Positions 33,072-45,296 of a stretch of 64,000 nt of DNA are shown here, piece by piece; the stretch's first letter is position 1, and the number at the start of each line of letters is the position of its first letter. The position numbers and the translations under genes were made by a program. The DNA comes from Bilabrum cf. latius (lineage: Eukaryota > Bigyra: Bicosoecida > Bigyra > Bicosoecida): assembly GCA_965178125.1 (NCBI GenBank), contig OZ237740.1, positions 868,001 through 932,000 on the forward strand, in the 5' to 3' direction. The notes beneath the pieces are model-generated. The model saw only the letters and a program-made list of their open reading frames with translations. It was not told the DNA's origin and did not search any database.

Positions 33072-35849
33072 ATGACGGTTGCCGATGCAGCTGATGCAGC
33101 CGGTGCAGCACGGGAGCCTGATCCACTGGCAGTCGATTCTTCTGCAGCAATCCATATGGCTGTGCCGCATGAATCACCTTCAGTAGGTACGAGGATGACA
33201 GGCCATCATGCTGGCACGGAAACCGAGGGTAGCGCTGCCCTGGCGCTGGGGAGCCAGCCACCGCATTCTTCCCGAGACGCCAGGCCAGAAAGCGACGGAG
33301 CTTCAAGGAAACGCTTTAAAATCGCCGACGCGTCCGGACGCCTGCCTGACTGGGCCCCTGGCTCGGATATGGCAGCAGGTGGGAGCACGGCAGCCGAGCC
33401 TGGAGCGAGCGGCGAATCCGCACCGCCCCGCTCAACTGCCAAGAGCCAAGTGCCCGCCGGGCACGAGGAGTCCCCCGTGGGGGGGTTCGTGCCTGGTTTA
33501 GCTGCAGGGACTGGCGGAAGAAGCAGACCATAGGTAGTAGCAACATCATCAAGCTGCACCTTCGCAGCGGGGTACCGCCAGGTCCATGCAGCTGGTCCTC
33601 GATCTCAACTGGCTGCCATGCTGCACAGGCTGGCACGGGACATCGATGATGGGGTTGTGGTACCATGCTCGTAGCTTGTCAAGGATGCAACACTCGGTGG
33701 CGTGGTTGGACTGGCTGACCGGATGGGCCTGGATACCAGGCATGCCGATGCAGATGCATGGTATACTGTAGGCAGGGCCCAAGAGCTGTACAGGGAGGCC
33801 GTCCACGACGTGGAGAACTTCGATGTGCCTGACGGAGAGCTGTTCAGCAATGTCGGCGATGGTCTACAACTGCATGACAATGGCATGGTCGATATGGGCA
33901 CCTTGTTGCCTCCAGAAGTAGTGGAGATCGGCCTTTTGGGAGGCCGAGGCACGCTGGTGGAATGCGGCAAAGCGAGGAGACTCGATGGAGCTGCCACTCG
34001 GTTCCGGGCAGGTCAGAATCCAGATGATCAATCCATGGAAGTGTGCCAAGCTGGACGGATTCCGCCGCTGAACATGCCATTTGGTCGTAGCGATTACTCA
34101 TACGGAGAGAACAGCTTCATCTTTGCATTGGATCTGCAACTGGATGTAGCTGGGCAGCCCCCAATTGCAGCGGCTGCCAAAGGCTGGCTTCCAGTCGGTG
34201 ACCCCGGTAATCCTACAGTTTTGAAAGAGAAAAGCTTATAGGAGTGGAAGTGTGCTCGCGCCGTGAGAGGCCACCCCAACATCGCGCCAGTGCAGGCGTA
34301 CAAGTGGTCCTCCTCAATGGCCATGCTGCCGTGGACAGGAACCCCATTCCTGGAGAATGCAGTTTTTATACCGTAGACCAGCTGGCTGATCATGCCGCGG
34401 TACGCAGCAAACTTGACAGAAGCCACCAAGGGCCAGCCGTGCTCCTCTCCTAGAGAGGCCGGCCTGTGGCTGCTACAGCTGCTTGAAGCCGTGCAGCATC
34501 AACAAAAGTGTGGTGTAGCGCACCGCAACATCAAGGCTAGTAGTATTGCAATTGCTGTCGATGGACGGATCATAGTCACGGACTATGACTGTGCGTGCTT
34601 TTTGTAGCAGCGGCAACCGCCGAGTGAGGGCGGCAGTGGGTCACCCGGTGCATCCATTGCATCTGGACCATAGTTTGGAGCTCCTCGACTCCTACAGGCA
34701 ACCGATCGATAGGAGCTGATAAGCGGCGGCGCCCTAATAGCACAAGCACCAGAGCTCCTTGCGAGTTTTCAAGAAAATCCAGAACTTATGCTGGACTCAC
34801 GGGGTGACCCGGTAGAGACCATGGCACAGCTATTCGAGCATTCTGATACATGGGCTGCCGCTAGGGCTGTTGCGTCAATTGTATCCCAGGATACTGTGGA
34901 CCCTATCGATGATCCAGACAAGCTGCAGCTCCATCCAGCCGGACGCGAGCTCGCCGCAATTTGCCGCGGACTGCTTCAGCGTAGGCCCCAGGACAGGCTC
35001 TGTGCAGCCGATGCCATCTCCGGACTGCGAGCTCTCCTGTACGGGCCTGACTTGTGGGGCGGTGTGGCGAAGCTCGCGGCCGAGCGAGACGAGCGTGATG
35101 CACAAACTGATCCCGCCTCTGCTGCTGCTACTAGATCTAGTGGTAATGATTACGCTCGGGATGACTACGACGCATCTATCGCGTACGTTCGGGGCCAGCT
35201 GGCCGAATGTAGCGCTGCAGACGCTGGTCGCCGGGCTGGGATGCTGGGCAGCAAGCCGTACGCTCTCAGCTGGGGCCTGGCCGGCCCGTCCCCTCAATGC
35301 CGTGTGCCCGGTGGCGAGGAGGCGTACAGGCAGTTTGGGTGGGGCGAGCAACGGTGCGTTGCAGGCGAGGCCAGCATGTGGGACAGGCAGGTGAGACGGG
35401 AGGTGCTGCTGTGCGGTGGGAATGTGCGAGCATCTGCAGCGGCGATGAGCCGTGACTGCGCCGCGCTGTAGCGGATCGTGTCTAGGTTTGACGCCAAAGA
35501 TATGAAACACAATCGCGTGCGGTAGCTTGTGCGGTGGCGGCACGGCATGCAGGCCAAGAGGGATGCTGCACTTGTGTTCCAATCGGCGAGCGAGGGCAGG
35601 CCATTAGAGCTGGGCAAGCGGCTGCGGCTGGGGGCACTGGCTGGTGCCATGGAGCGCGTGGATTCGTTGCCCGTGGCGAGTATGGATCGATCTGCGCGTG
35701 CGCACTTTACTGGGTGGGGTGATGCGGTGGATGTGACAGCCGTGCAGTCGGCTCGACTTGGGGGCCACGAGGAGTGCGTGCTGCTGCTGGAGGCTGCTTT
35801 CGCAAGGCACCTCAGAGGTGAGGACGAGGGTGAAGGCAAGGGTAATTGA
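33072..35849 (+). CDS. PINK1-like protein kinase homologue lacking the catalytic Asp, 925 aa
   Basis: Single exon, ATG 33072, TGA 35847, nine in-frame TAGs. Residues 1-155 are disordered. The kinase-like part runs from about 330 to 660. HPNI (H401), then MPRYAANL, LLQLLEAV and GVAHRNIK follow the order and wording of PINK1 (NYPCTL; LLQLLEGV; GIAHRDLK). The HRD motif is HRN (N486), so the catalytic base is missing. DFG is DYD (504-506), keeping the metal-binding Asp, and APE is intact (559-561). DTWAAARAVASIV and ICRGLLQRRPQDRLCA correspond to the F-helix and C-lobe of PINK1, and a Leu/Tyr/Gly-Pro...W end is also shared. I see no mitochondrial targeting sequence or membrane segment at the N-terminus. 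Likely a pseudokinase, or one using an altered mechanism. It could be a distant kinase of another family. Confidence 0.55.
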
Positions 35850-35886
35850 ATCGTTTCCGTGTCATGTTTCCGTGGGCACATGGGCC

Positions 35887-37323
35887 ATGGCATTTATCAA
35901 AGCCGGAAGAGTCCCTGTGGCAACACTGGCAGTGCTGCCAGCAGGCTTCGAGCAGGAGCTAAAACGCAAGACAGTGAAATGCACCTACGTACCAGGTATA
36001 GTCTGGAACAAGGCAGCTTTGAACATTGTCGACGAGGTCCTAGACTGTGCCAGGGCCGCCCTGGTCGAAGCAGCCCCCCGACTTCCTAAGAAAGGAGGTG
36101 GCCGTTTCCTGCCGAAGGACACGGTCAGGGCGCTGGTCTGGCCGGCCGACGCGATGGCCAGAGCTGTCTCACAGGCGTACGGCTGCTCACTGGTGCTGCT
36201 GAGCGGAGACACGCCTGCCCACATGCAGCTAACCGCGTGGTACATGGTCAAGCACGAACCTAGTGCCCAGGGACCTATGGCGAACATGGCCGCAGTCTAC
36301 AGGTGCCAACATGGCGCACGAGACCAGTCCGTCTTCCAGATGATCTTCAACACCAAGAACCGCAAGCAGCTGAAACGAACGTTCACCTCGTGGCTGTGCC
36401 CGTATATCCTACGGGACGCGACTGCACTGCTGAAGTCGAGCTCCAGCACGCACGCTGCCGGTATACTGCGCGAAGCAGAAACGATGCACCCGGTAGCGAC
36501 AGACGCCTGGGCAAAGTTTGACGAGGACTCTGTAGGCATGAAATACCTACAGAGCTGCATCGGTTTGGACAATTCCCGGATCCTCGGCCCTTCGGCCATG
36601 CCGGCGATAGCACGGAGCACCTGGCGAGGCCGAGACGGCCGCCTCATCCTACGATGGCTCACTGGGCGTTACCCTCGGGAAGGGACCATGCACCACAGAG
36701 GAGAACGCTCGGTACAGGCCGAAATGATGCGCGCGGAAGCCACGCACACGGACGTACCCTGGGCACCCACGGCAGTGGGGAGAGCACTATGGATGGAACA
36801 CGTCAAAACGGAGCAGGTGCTGACACAGGAACACCGAGGGGACGCAGACTCCTTGGAGCTCTCTATCGTCCAAGGCACCCTCGAACAACTCCAAGAACGG
36901 TGCCGACGTGCAATCCGACGCTTGTAGCAGAGGGCCAATGAGAGCTTCGGACGAGCCATCGAGGGGTTGTAGTCCTGCCAACTGTGCGTAGCTGAACAAC
37001 TCAGCTCGGGCAGCCCAACAGCCCGAGACCTTGCAATCCGAGCCCACCCGCTCGGACACATACTGAATCCCTCCGAGAACTAGTTCATCGGAGAGTGGAT
37101 GACAGGAACGCTGGGCCGTTGCGCCCTCAGCAAGGAGCTTCAGGTGCTAGAACGCATCTGGGCGAAGGGAACGGCAAGGCTAGCACGCTCCCGGATCTGG
37201 AGCAGGCAACAAGTCCTAGAGGCGGACTATGTGGCGGTCTGGTGGCGAGAGGCTGAACGCCTCACGCCTCGCCAGGCCTTCCTCGCGCATGCTCCCTCAC
37301 TGCGGACGTTCGACTGGGTCTGA
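35887..37323 (+). CDS. Orphan ORF next to a LINE, 478 aa
   Basis: ATG 35887 (MAFIKAGRVPV), TGA 37321, three in-frame TAGs (36925, about 36970, about 37081). No family recognised and no RT, integrase or endonuclease motif seen. It is Ala/Arg-rich with few low-complexity tracts, unlike the cellular genes around it, and its C-terminal third reads like the Arg/Gln-rich helical end of the LINE ORFs in this window. It lies between the kinase-like gene (38 nt upstream) and the LINE tail at 37.56 kb, towards which it points. It may be a remnant or companion ORF of a retroelement, or a lineage-specific gene. Confidence 0.45.
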
Positions 37324-37556
37324 CTCCCAGGAGATCTCAACGCGATGCGCTTAGGACACGGGTCCTAGGCATGTATCGGTCTTAACCAGACCAACTATTT
37401 CTTCAGAGGCCTTTTCAGGTCCTGACTGGCTCCGCCAACGCGGGTACAGCTGGGTCCCCTGTTAAGGTGCGCGTTACTTTGGTGGCAGTCCTCGGATTGT
37501 CTCTGGTATTGAATTGCGTGCGAAAACTCTATTTTCTCTCTCTCTCTCTCTCTGCA

Positions 37557-40500
37557 GAAATACATTGTTGGGTAAAGATTCCACAAGCACCCAGATGCAC
37601 CGTTGCCCCCGAAGGAGTTCGAGTGATCACCTGAATCCAGAGGAGTCCTCAAACAAGGACTACAAGACCCCCGACCCTTTCAGGCCAAAGGCCCCCCAAT
37701 CTCAGCCTACACCGCCGAGTCCCCTTTATTCGCCATCAATGTGGTCCCCCACAAGCCCTCAGCCTGATGCCTTCACAGGGAGAAAGCATACAGGTGCGGA
37801 GCATGTGCCCGGCACAAAGCGCGGTCCAGTCCCACATCAGGGTCCCCTGCCGGGACCCACCATTTCCTCCTCCATGACCGTCTCTGCGTCTCACGGTCCT
37901 TCAGAGAGGCTAGCATGCACGCGCTCATGCCTTTGGCCCATTGCCTCTCTATGTCCCTTAGCAAGCCGTGGGGCTTAAACATCCGTCGCTGTAGCCGAGC
38001 GTTCGCATTGGTTGCCGCTATCAGCTCTTGCGTGGCCGTGGCGGCAAGAGCAGCCGCCGCATCGCCTCGCATCCACTGCCTGCACGTCAGCTACTCCTGC
38101 TAGCGTAGCTGGTTCCTGATCACCTGCACCACTCGGTTGGCCAGCTCCTTGATAGCTGTCCGTTCCGATGACCGCGCAATCGTACGCTCTATCCGAGTGA
38201 GTGCGTCTTCGACGATTGGCTTGGCCCTGCTGGTGTGCTCCAGCTTCTCGTCCCAAGGGTCCTGAGCGAGAGCTGTCTTCGCCCATGCTTTCCGGAGAGA
38301 GGCAGGGGACCTCCCTCTATTCTGATCCGCATCATCGGGTTGCCACGGTCTCGTTCCGGCATGATGGTCATGCTCGGCCCGCTCCATCTGCTCTACCGCG
38401 GTGCCCATCACTTGAAGGTTGGGCGTGCCCTGTTGCGGGTATTGTCCAGCTCGGATGCGCAGAATTCGTCTTCCTTGGTGGCCGTACTCCTGCACCACCG
38501 CTGCTGTTGGCATGGCTCCTGGTCCGAAGGCATACCGTCCCTTCGTTGCGTACCGGTTAAGCATGACCACTCCGAGCGCGGCTCTCTCCCGGTCCCAATC
38601 CGACAGTGCCGGATCGTGCGAGCATCCCAGGCTCAGACTTGTGAACGATCGGTCAGCAGCTCCGGATTTGGATTTCCTCCACTTTGTGACTTTTTTTGCA
38701 GTCTCCTGGCATCCCAGCCAGTCCTTCGCGTCATCGATCCGTTGGGTCCACCCTGCCATCTTGATCCTGAATCCCAGTGCCAGCGCGGCCCCGAGTGGGC
38801 CTGTCTGTACTGGTGGTCCCTGCAGGAATCGGCCCTGGTGGATGAACCTGGCCGCAACATCAAGGCCCTTCTTCTAGGGACACTCGATCAGGTCCAGCAG
38901 GCCCATAGCAACACGCCCTGCTGCCGATGCCGTCAGCAGCTCAGTGTCCATCGCAAGGTTTGGCACGTATCGACCGCCTATGGTGAAGGGCCTTACCTGT
39001 GTCGATCCGCTGACAATCATCCAGCGCATATCCAGCAGGAATTTGTCCAGCATCTTGAGGACTTCCAGGTTCAGTTCCATCCCGTAGAAAACTTGGGAAC
39101 CATATCCTAATCCTGACAAGGTGTCCCACCCTGTTGCACATGCCGCTGCCTCTGCTCCGTAGAATGCACTCGTGATTGCTCCTGCATGGAGCAGCTGGGC
39201 GTGCAGGGAGACCGCCCAGTTGCCGTTCACCGCCGCTCGTGTGATGTCCCTGGCCGCCCGGTACGCCATCGCAATCCTCCTGCGTACGTGGGGTGCCATA
39301 TCAATTACCCAGATGTCTCTCGCCTGCGTCAGCCCAGCTACTTCATCTGGGCTGATCCGTACCGGTTGGGTCGAAATGAGTAGACCGAGGTACAGGTAGG
39401 ATGAGGCAAGTGGGATGGTCCACTCCCCATCCGCCTCTCCCGCGTCCGCTGCTCTGCATGCGACGCCCTCTGGCATGTCCCCAGGAATTGAGTCCCGAGC
39501 GTAGCCAAAGGCCATGATCGCTGTCTTGGTTCCCTGGCCCGATGCTGTCAGGGGCTTGATTCCCAGCTACATGCCCGCAAGTGCAAACAGGCTCTTGACT
39601 AGCTTCATGACCGCCACTGCTTCGTTCCAGTTCGACGTCAGTGCCACGTAGTCGTCTGCGTACCCGACTTGTCCACATTCAACGTATCGTCCGGTGTCGG
39701 TCACGATCCTTTGATGGTGCCCGTGCTGGAGCCTCTCTTTCCGCAGCGTTTCCAGGAGAACCCCCATCAGTACCAGGAAGATGGTGGGAGACAGAATCTC
39801 GCCCTAGGGGGTGCCCGCCGTCTTCTGCACTCTGGTAGAGACCCTCCTGGTGAGTGGGTCTCGAACGCGGATGGCCACCTGCATGCGGGCCATGAGAAAG
39901 CGGACCGTCTGGCGTCCCCATCCTTGCTCCGTCATGATGGCCTCGATGATGTTCCACTTGCAACTGTCAAATGCTCCTTTGATGTCAAAGAATACCAGAA
40001 AACCTCCAGCACCCCTTCGTTGGGTAATCCATTCCATCACCGCTGAGTAGGCCTGCTGGCAGTTCTTGCCGATGCGAAATCCGGCCTAATCCTGGCCGAA
40101 GAGTCCGTGGTTTTCGCAGTACCACATGACCTTCTGGTTTGCGATGGTGCTCACGACCTTCGAGAGAGACGAGGTCCAGCATATTGGCCTGAATTCGTCG
40201 ACTCCTGTGACTCCTGTGCCCTGCTTGCGCTTGGAGACCGGCCGCATGAACCCCTCCTGAAAGGCCTCAGGCTGAATCCCCGAGAAGAGTGTGAGATTAT
40301 AAATGGCCCTGAGGAGGTCCAACAGAGCGTCACTTCGCCGCAGACACCCGTCCTCCTCAGAGCATGGCTAGCATTTGGTCAGCAATTCCGCCCTGATCCC
40401 ATCAGGTCCCACAGCTTTGTTGTGCTTGAGCTTGTCCAGTGCTTGATCCACCTCTGCGTTCGACCTGCAGAATAGGTTGAGCGGTGCCGCTGCCCTGGGC

Positions 40501-43500
40501 ATGTGCGGCGCAATCCTGGCCATAAATCCGCCCACATCCGCACTTCCATTCCCACCTGCGTGAGAGAGCTGCTGTGCGTGTGCCTCTAGGATATCCTCGA
40601 CGGCCGTAAGCACCTCTCCGCCTAGGTTCGTGACTGGTTCCAGTCCTGGTGCAGCTCGTTGCTTTCTAGAGATTGCATCAGCGATCTATCGGTGGGCTTC
40701 CCTCGGACTTGCTGTTCCCAGCATGTTCCGCAGTGCGTGGCCCGTCCTGCGTGCCCCTCGCTCGGTGGTCTCGAAGATAGCCCGTCGATCATGGTCCAGG
40801 TTGGCAAGGAGCATCGTCCAGTACTCCTGTCCCTCATGGGCCTACTGGTTCACCTCTGTGCTCCCCCAGAGTGTTGCCTGCATCCGTCCATCTAGCCCCC
40901 GCTGTCGCTCTTCGAGGCGCAGGCTGGCTCGGCGATGTGCAGCCAAGCATGTTCTGGCCTCTGAAAGAGCTTGTTCCGTGGTTGGTCCCGCGATAAGGGC
41001 CTTCAGGCTGGCATGGGCTTTTCCCCACGTTTCAGCCCATCTCGTCCGTGCCGCCCAGGTCCTGCGGTGGCGCTTGCGTGACGCTTCCACGTGCCCGGCC
41101 TGGCCGGTGTTTGCCATTTGTCGGCCTGTCACAGTCTCGGCTGCTGCCGTGAAACATCCTTGCAGAAGCAGTTTGACGGAGGACACGGCCTGCGTAACCG
41201 CTTGCCCTGCAGCCTCTCGGTCAGCCGAGGTTCCCGTCGAGCTTTTGAAGTCGCGAATTGCGTCGAGCACACAATGAGTGATGTCACGGACTGCACTTGT
41301 AGCCTACCCGAATTCCTTGACGTAATAGTCCCAAACCAGGTGTTCTTGCTGCACATGCATGTCGGACACCCGTGAGTACGCTGCCCTGAAGGGGGCGTCA
41401 TCGTCCTGCTCCGTTGTTGCTGGGACTGCAGTTGCTCGCATTGCCGGGTGCTCCACTTCTGGGACTGTGACCAGCAGGTCTGCAATTACCCCCGTGTGGT
41501 CTGAATATGTGCCTGGCTCTTGAGCCACTTCACTGGACACTAGCTGCAGCTGCGCAGAAGAGGAGATGCAGATGGCATCCAGTGTGTTGCCTCCTCTGTG
41601 CGTAGGCCCGCCCCCTGCAGGTGCGCGGTACATGTCGATCATGCCCATGTCGTTCTCCAGATACCAGTCCATCTGACCAGCTCCCTCTTGGTCCCGGCCC
41701 TACGTCGGGTTGAAGTCACCGGTAACCACAAGTCGGTCCCTGGTGAAATTGCCTGCCGGTCCTTGACTCCGTCGCTGTCCAAGGGTCAGCTGGGGATCGA
41801 CCACGAAAGCCTTGCCCAATACTGAGCCCCTTGTCTCTGCCCCGAGGGCAGCCCCTTGCGGTGGGTTGTAGCAGGCTATCACCGTCAGCATGCGTCTGTC
41901 GTGGTGCAGGACGTCACATACGAGGCAGTCCGGCGCATCCAGGTCATCATCTCCCATGTCTGCCCACCGTCTCAGTACGAAGCCTGAATCTCGTTTGACG
42001 GCGACGCATACCCCGTGTGGGGCTCCGTTTCCTGCCCTCGTCTCCATCGCGTACAGGTCCGGGACGTCAGTGACATAGCGTCCTCTAGCATCCTGTGTCT
42101 CCGTGCCAACAAACACATCGGGCATCTTGGTCTCCGTAAGGGCAACCTCCATCGCTTCGAGGTTCCCTTTGCGTCCCAGATTTTTGGTTGCAATCCTGAC
42201 CTGCTTGGGCGGGGTCGTGTCCATGATCCTGATCTGATCCCAGCCCCCGCGAGTACCTTGGACGCCTCGTGGCTGATGTGCCGTGCTTGTCCCGGGGGCG
42301 ACTAACCACACAGATTCTCGGTCCCCCACTACCGCATTGCGGTTATTGATCCAGGGGAAGCACTCCGGTATCCAGGTCCTATCGGTCCTCTGCTCATCCG
42401 TTAGCATCACCCGGAGAGCTCCAAGCAGTTCCGCCCCGGTCACTCCGTCCTCCCATTGGTCTCCTGGGCGGACTGATAGGACCATGACCGGTTCCTCGTT
42501 CAGTTCCCCTCTCGTTGACAGCGTACGCACAACTCTGACATCCGCATCTCCTTCCTCCTCCCGTTGCTCAGGTCGCAGCACCAGGCAGGCATGCCTCCGG
42601 GACCCGTGTCCACCCGGCGGATTGATTCCTGTAGGGATGAAGACCTCACAGTGGGTGCGGGAGATGGCAATATTCATCGTGCCCTGGATCGCTTGGTCAT
42701 CGGTGGCGTCCGAGTTGAGTCGCTCACACCAGTTGGCAAGGCTGGTCCCCTCTTTGTCGGCTGGGTGGAGTCGCACTGAACCCCCTCGCTGCTGTGCCAG
42801 GGCCATCACTGACAGTGTGAGTCCTCGCAAGCTAAGCCCGTGGATTCCTTCCCCTTCCTCGCCAAAATAGGTGCGGAGTGTGTGCATGATGGTGGAGCTG
42901 GGGTCTAGGCCAGCTAGAACGGCGAGGGGGAGCTACGCGCATCCCTGCCAGCCTAAGTGCTCTGGCGGCCCGAAGAGGTTACCCGTGCCTACCACGAGTG
43001 GTTCAAATGCATCGTACGGAGTAGTCAGAAGCGCAGTTCCTCCGCCGCCGGGACTCCAGAGGCACTCGGCCACACTGTGTGGGATCGACGTCAGGGTTTC
43101 CTGGAGGGACTTGCTTCCGGACGAAAATGAAAAACCGTGTAGCCCCGAGTCCATTCTCATACTCAGCGGTAGATCGGCTAGTCGTACTGCGGAGTAGTGC
43201 CCTCCTGCTACCCTGACGCATCCTCTCGCCCCGATTGATCCCATCGTCTCAGTCGAACTGGGCAGGTGGCGATGTAGCGAGAAGTTCTCTCCTTGGATTG
43301 CGATGCTCATGATGGCCGTCCTCGTGATCTCTGCTGCGAGCGTGACGGAGAGCGAGCAAGGTAGCTCTCCCACCGAGACTCCGTCTGCAGTGTAGGTAGC
43401 CACCGCCTGTTGGATATACCAGGCTACTTGGGCCTTGAAGGGGTCGCTAGTGCGGCGCTGGGCTGCGGCCACCAGCGCCGCTGCTTCTTCTCTTGCGTGT

Positions 43501-43605
43501 GCCCCTGCATCGAAGTCTCTCGTGGCCATGTCCGACCTCCTCGCATACACCGACACTGACAGTTGTAGTTGGGTAGTGTGTGCTTTGACTCAGACATATT
43601 ATATT
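37557..43605 (-). mobile_element. Full-length LINE retrotransposon (APE-type, single ORF)
   Basis: About 6.05 kb on the minus strand. The 3' tail (AATCTTTACCCAACAATGT then ATTTCTGCAG) is shared with copies at 9.5, 50.7 and 50.97 kb, which defines the 3' end. Just outside the tail lies a (TC)n stretch ending TCTCTCTGC (37538-37556), and the same TTCTCTCTCTGC occurs at 43606-43618, just upstream of the ORF, suggesting a target-site duplication in a TC-rich target. The 5' UTR would be only about 50 nt. The ORF is complete and its catalytic motifs are intact, so the copy may be young. Confidence 0.8.
37773..43556 (-). CDS. LINE polyprotein: N-terminal region, APE endonuclease, reverse transcriptase
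   Basis: One frame of 1,927 residues from ATG 43556 to TGA 37773, with twelve in-frame TAGs and no other stop. The N-terminal 370 or so residues are unassigned. An AP-like endonuclease follows (ATKNLG; VFVGTETQ; VVTGDFNPT; a YSDHTG end), which nicks the target DNA. Then comes a helical region and the reverse transcriptase: LDKLKHNKAVGPDGIRAE, FRPICWTSSLSKV, FFDIKGAFDSCKW, GTP-TAG-GEILSP and the catalytic GYADDY. A long C-terminal helical part with Arg/Gln-rich segments ends near HAPHLYAFSL. I see no RNase H domain and no clear CCHC knuckle. TAGs at 39804 (the Q of PQG) and 40086 (FGQD-TAG-AGFR) are aligned with CAG codons in the second LINE of this window. Confidence 0.92.
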
Positions 43606-43719
43606 CTCTCTCTGCCGCGCTAGGGCAGTTTTCAGGTTAACGCACACACAACCCATGAAACTAAAAAATATGTCAGTCATGAGCTGACCCGTACTATCTC
43701 TCGGAAGGCGCTCCGAACT

Positions 43720-45102
43720 ATGGATGAAGGGAGTAGCATCGCCGAGGAGCTGGAGCTACTGCAAGCTGTTTACTCGGCTGCTGGCGAACTCAACGTGACA
43801 TCAAGTGGCGAGAGCACCACGGTACGCATCAATCTTCCAATCGTCGATGCTTCAAAAGCATGGGACGAGTGTGATGCAGCAGAATTCAACACAGGCGAGA
43901 AGGGGTGGGGGCAAACTCAATCGTTCGAGTTGGTGCGCGACATGGTCGCCGATGAGTGGGCTGTAGCTTGCCAGAAGCCCGTATCTATCCATTTCAAGCT
44001 TCCGCCAGGCTACCCCGAGAAAGCGTCCTGTAAAGCATCCGTGGACCATCCAAGCATGGTCGGCTTGCAGCGAGACCACGCGTCCCATCTGGTCGCCGCG
44101 GTGTCGCAGGCCCCTGAATTGGTCGGAAGGGCTTGCATAACTGAAGTGTGCCCACTTGCTCGAACTATTGCCTTGCGCGGTATCGCGCTGTCTTTGCTGC
44201 AAAGTTACCACTAGAGGAGCGGAGCCCAAGGCAGCTTCGTCGATTGGTTGGAGTCCCGCCTGGGTTCAGCCGCTGGCGGCGATGGCCCAGAAGAAGCCAC
44301 TGAGCCTGGTGCACCAGCTCGAGGTCGAGCAGGAAGGCGCAGGAGGAAACGGGAAGAGAAAAAAGCCGCGGCACGCCGAGCAGCTGCTCCGAAGGCAGGG
44401 CTGCGAGTGATATGGTTCCACCACATTCGTAGCCCAACCAAGCGCAAGAACATACAGGAGTGGGCAGCTGAGCTGGGCCTGCGTGGTATCAGCAAGATCG
44501 GGTACCCGGGCGTTGTGGTGGTGGATGGCGAAGACTCCAGGTGTGACGAGTACATCAGCCGGCTCAGGGCACTTCGCTGGAAGGCAATGGCGCTCAGGGC
44601 CCAGGAGACGTATGGGGGCCACACGGCTGACGCCAGTGGGGGAATTGCCTCGGCAGCACCAGCAGGCACGGGCAGCAAGTGTGAATCCAGCAGTGCCAGT
44701 TTGCCTGCTACTACACCTCCTGCATCACCAGCTGCATCTTTAACGGCTGAGTCGGGTACTTCGAGTGCCGGTGCTAGTGCTGGGGCTGGTGCTAGTGCTG
44801 GGGCTGGGGCTGGTGCTAGTGCCGGTGCTGGTGGTGGGCCGCTGGCTGACCCACCCGCTGCCACGCTGGAGTCGCTCCGCGTGTTTGGATCGGAGGTGGG
44901 GTTCAGAGAAGTGTCCGACGCCGAGGGGGGCGGGATGGGGGCAGTGGCAGATCTCCTGAAGTCGGTTGGGAAAGAGGGGCTGTTCCGCACGGCGGTGCTC
45001 AAGATGCCAGCGAAGGACCGCGACTTGGGCGAGGCTGGGGCTGGGGGGGCAGCTGGCGGTGCCTCCAGTGCAAGTGGCGAGCAAACTAGAGAGGGTAAGT
45101 GA
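43720..45102 (+). CDS. RWD domain protein, RWDD2-like, 460 aa
   Basis: Single exon, ATG 43720 (MDEGSSIAEELELLQAVY), TGA 45100, one TAG at 44212. The N-terminal 165 residues are an RWD domain (EELELLQAVY start and PPGYPEKA, the YPxxxP-type signature). From about 225 the protein has the C-terminal domain specific to RWDD2 (DUF1115): FHHIRSPTKRKNIQEWA, then GKPGVV-like GYPGVVVVDG, and a Cys/Glu/Arg pattern ending RLRALRWK. An Arg/Lys-rich linker separates the two, and a long Ala/Gly/Ser repeat tail follows (GAGASAGAGA). The function of RWDD2 proteins is not established; RWD domains bind proteins in ubiquitin-like and GCN2 pathways. The join across the TAG places RWD and DUF1115 in one protein, as in animals, which supports the reading. 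It is longer than animal homologues because of the tail. Confidence 0.85.
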
Positions 45103-45184
45103 ATCTGCAGCAATCAGAGCAGACTCTCTTTGCTACTAGAGAGGGTAAGTGAAACTGTAGCAATCGGAGCAGACTCTCTTTGCC
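45085..45184 (+). repeat. Direct tandem duplication, 50-bp unit, across the RWDD2 stop codon
   Basis: Two adjacent copies (45085-45134 and 45135-45184) differing at a few bases. The first contains the TGA of the RWDD2-like gene embedded in GGTAAGTGA, which also matches a splice donor; the second copy repeats this. Confidence 0.9.
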
Positions 45185-45296
45185 CCGGGGAGCCCTAGAT
45201 GTGAACACCGAATTTCCGCGGCACTCTTTGAATCGCTTGGAAACCCCGAGAAATACAAGGCAGGTCGCATAATATGCGCACATTTTCATCCTACAT

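Noticed and set aside
36000-37323. The orphan ORF as ORF1/gag of the adjacent LINE
   Set aside because: It is on the opposite strand and beyond the 3' tail of that element, so it cannot be its ORF1; another element remains possible.
38235-39110. 291-residue plus-strand open frame
   Set aside because: Antisense of the LINE polyprotein; no motif, while the opposite strand has RT and is open over 5.8 kb.
44211-45113. 300-residue minus-strand open frame
   Set aside because: Antisense shadow of the RWDD2-like gene; Pro/Ala/Ser composition results from the GC-rich repeat tail.
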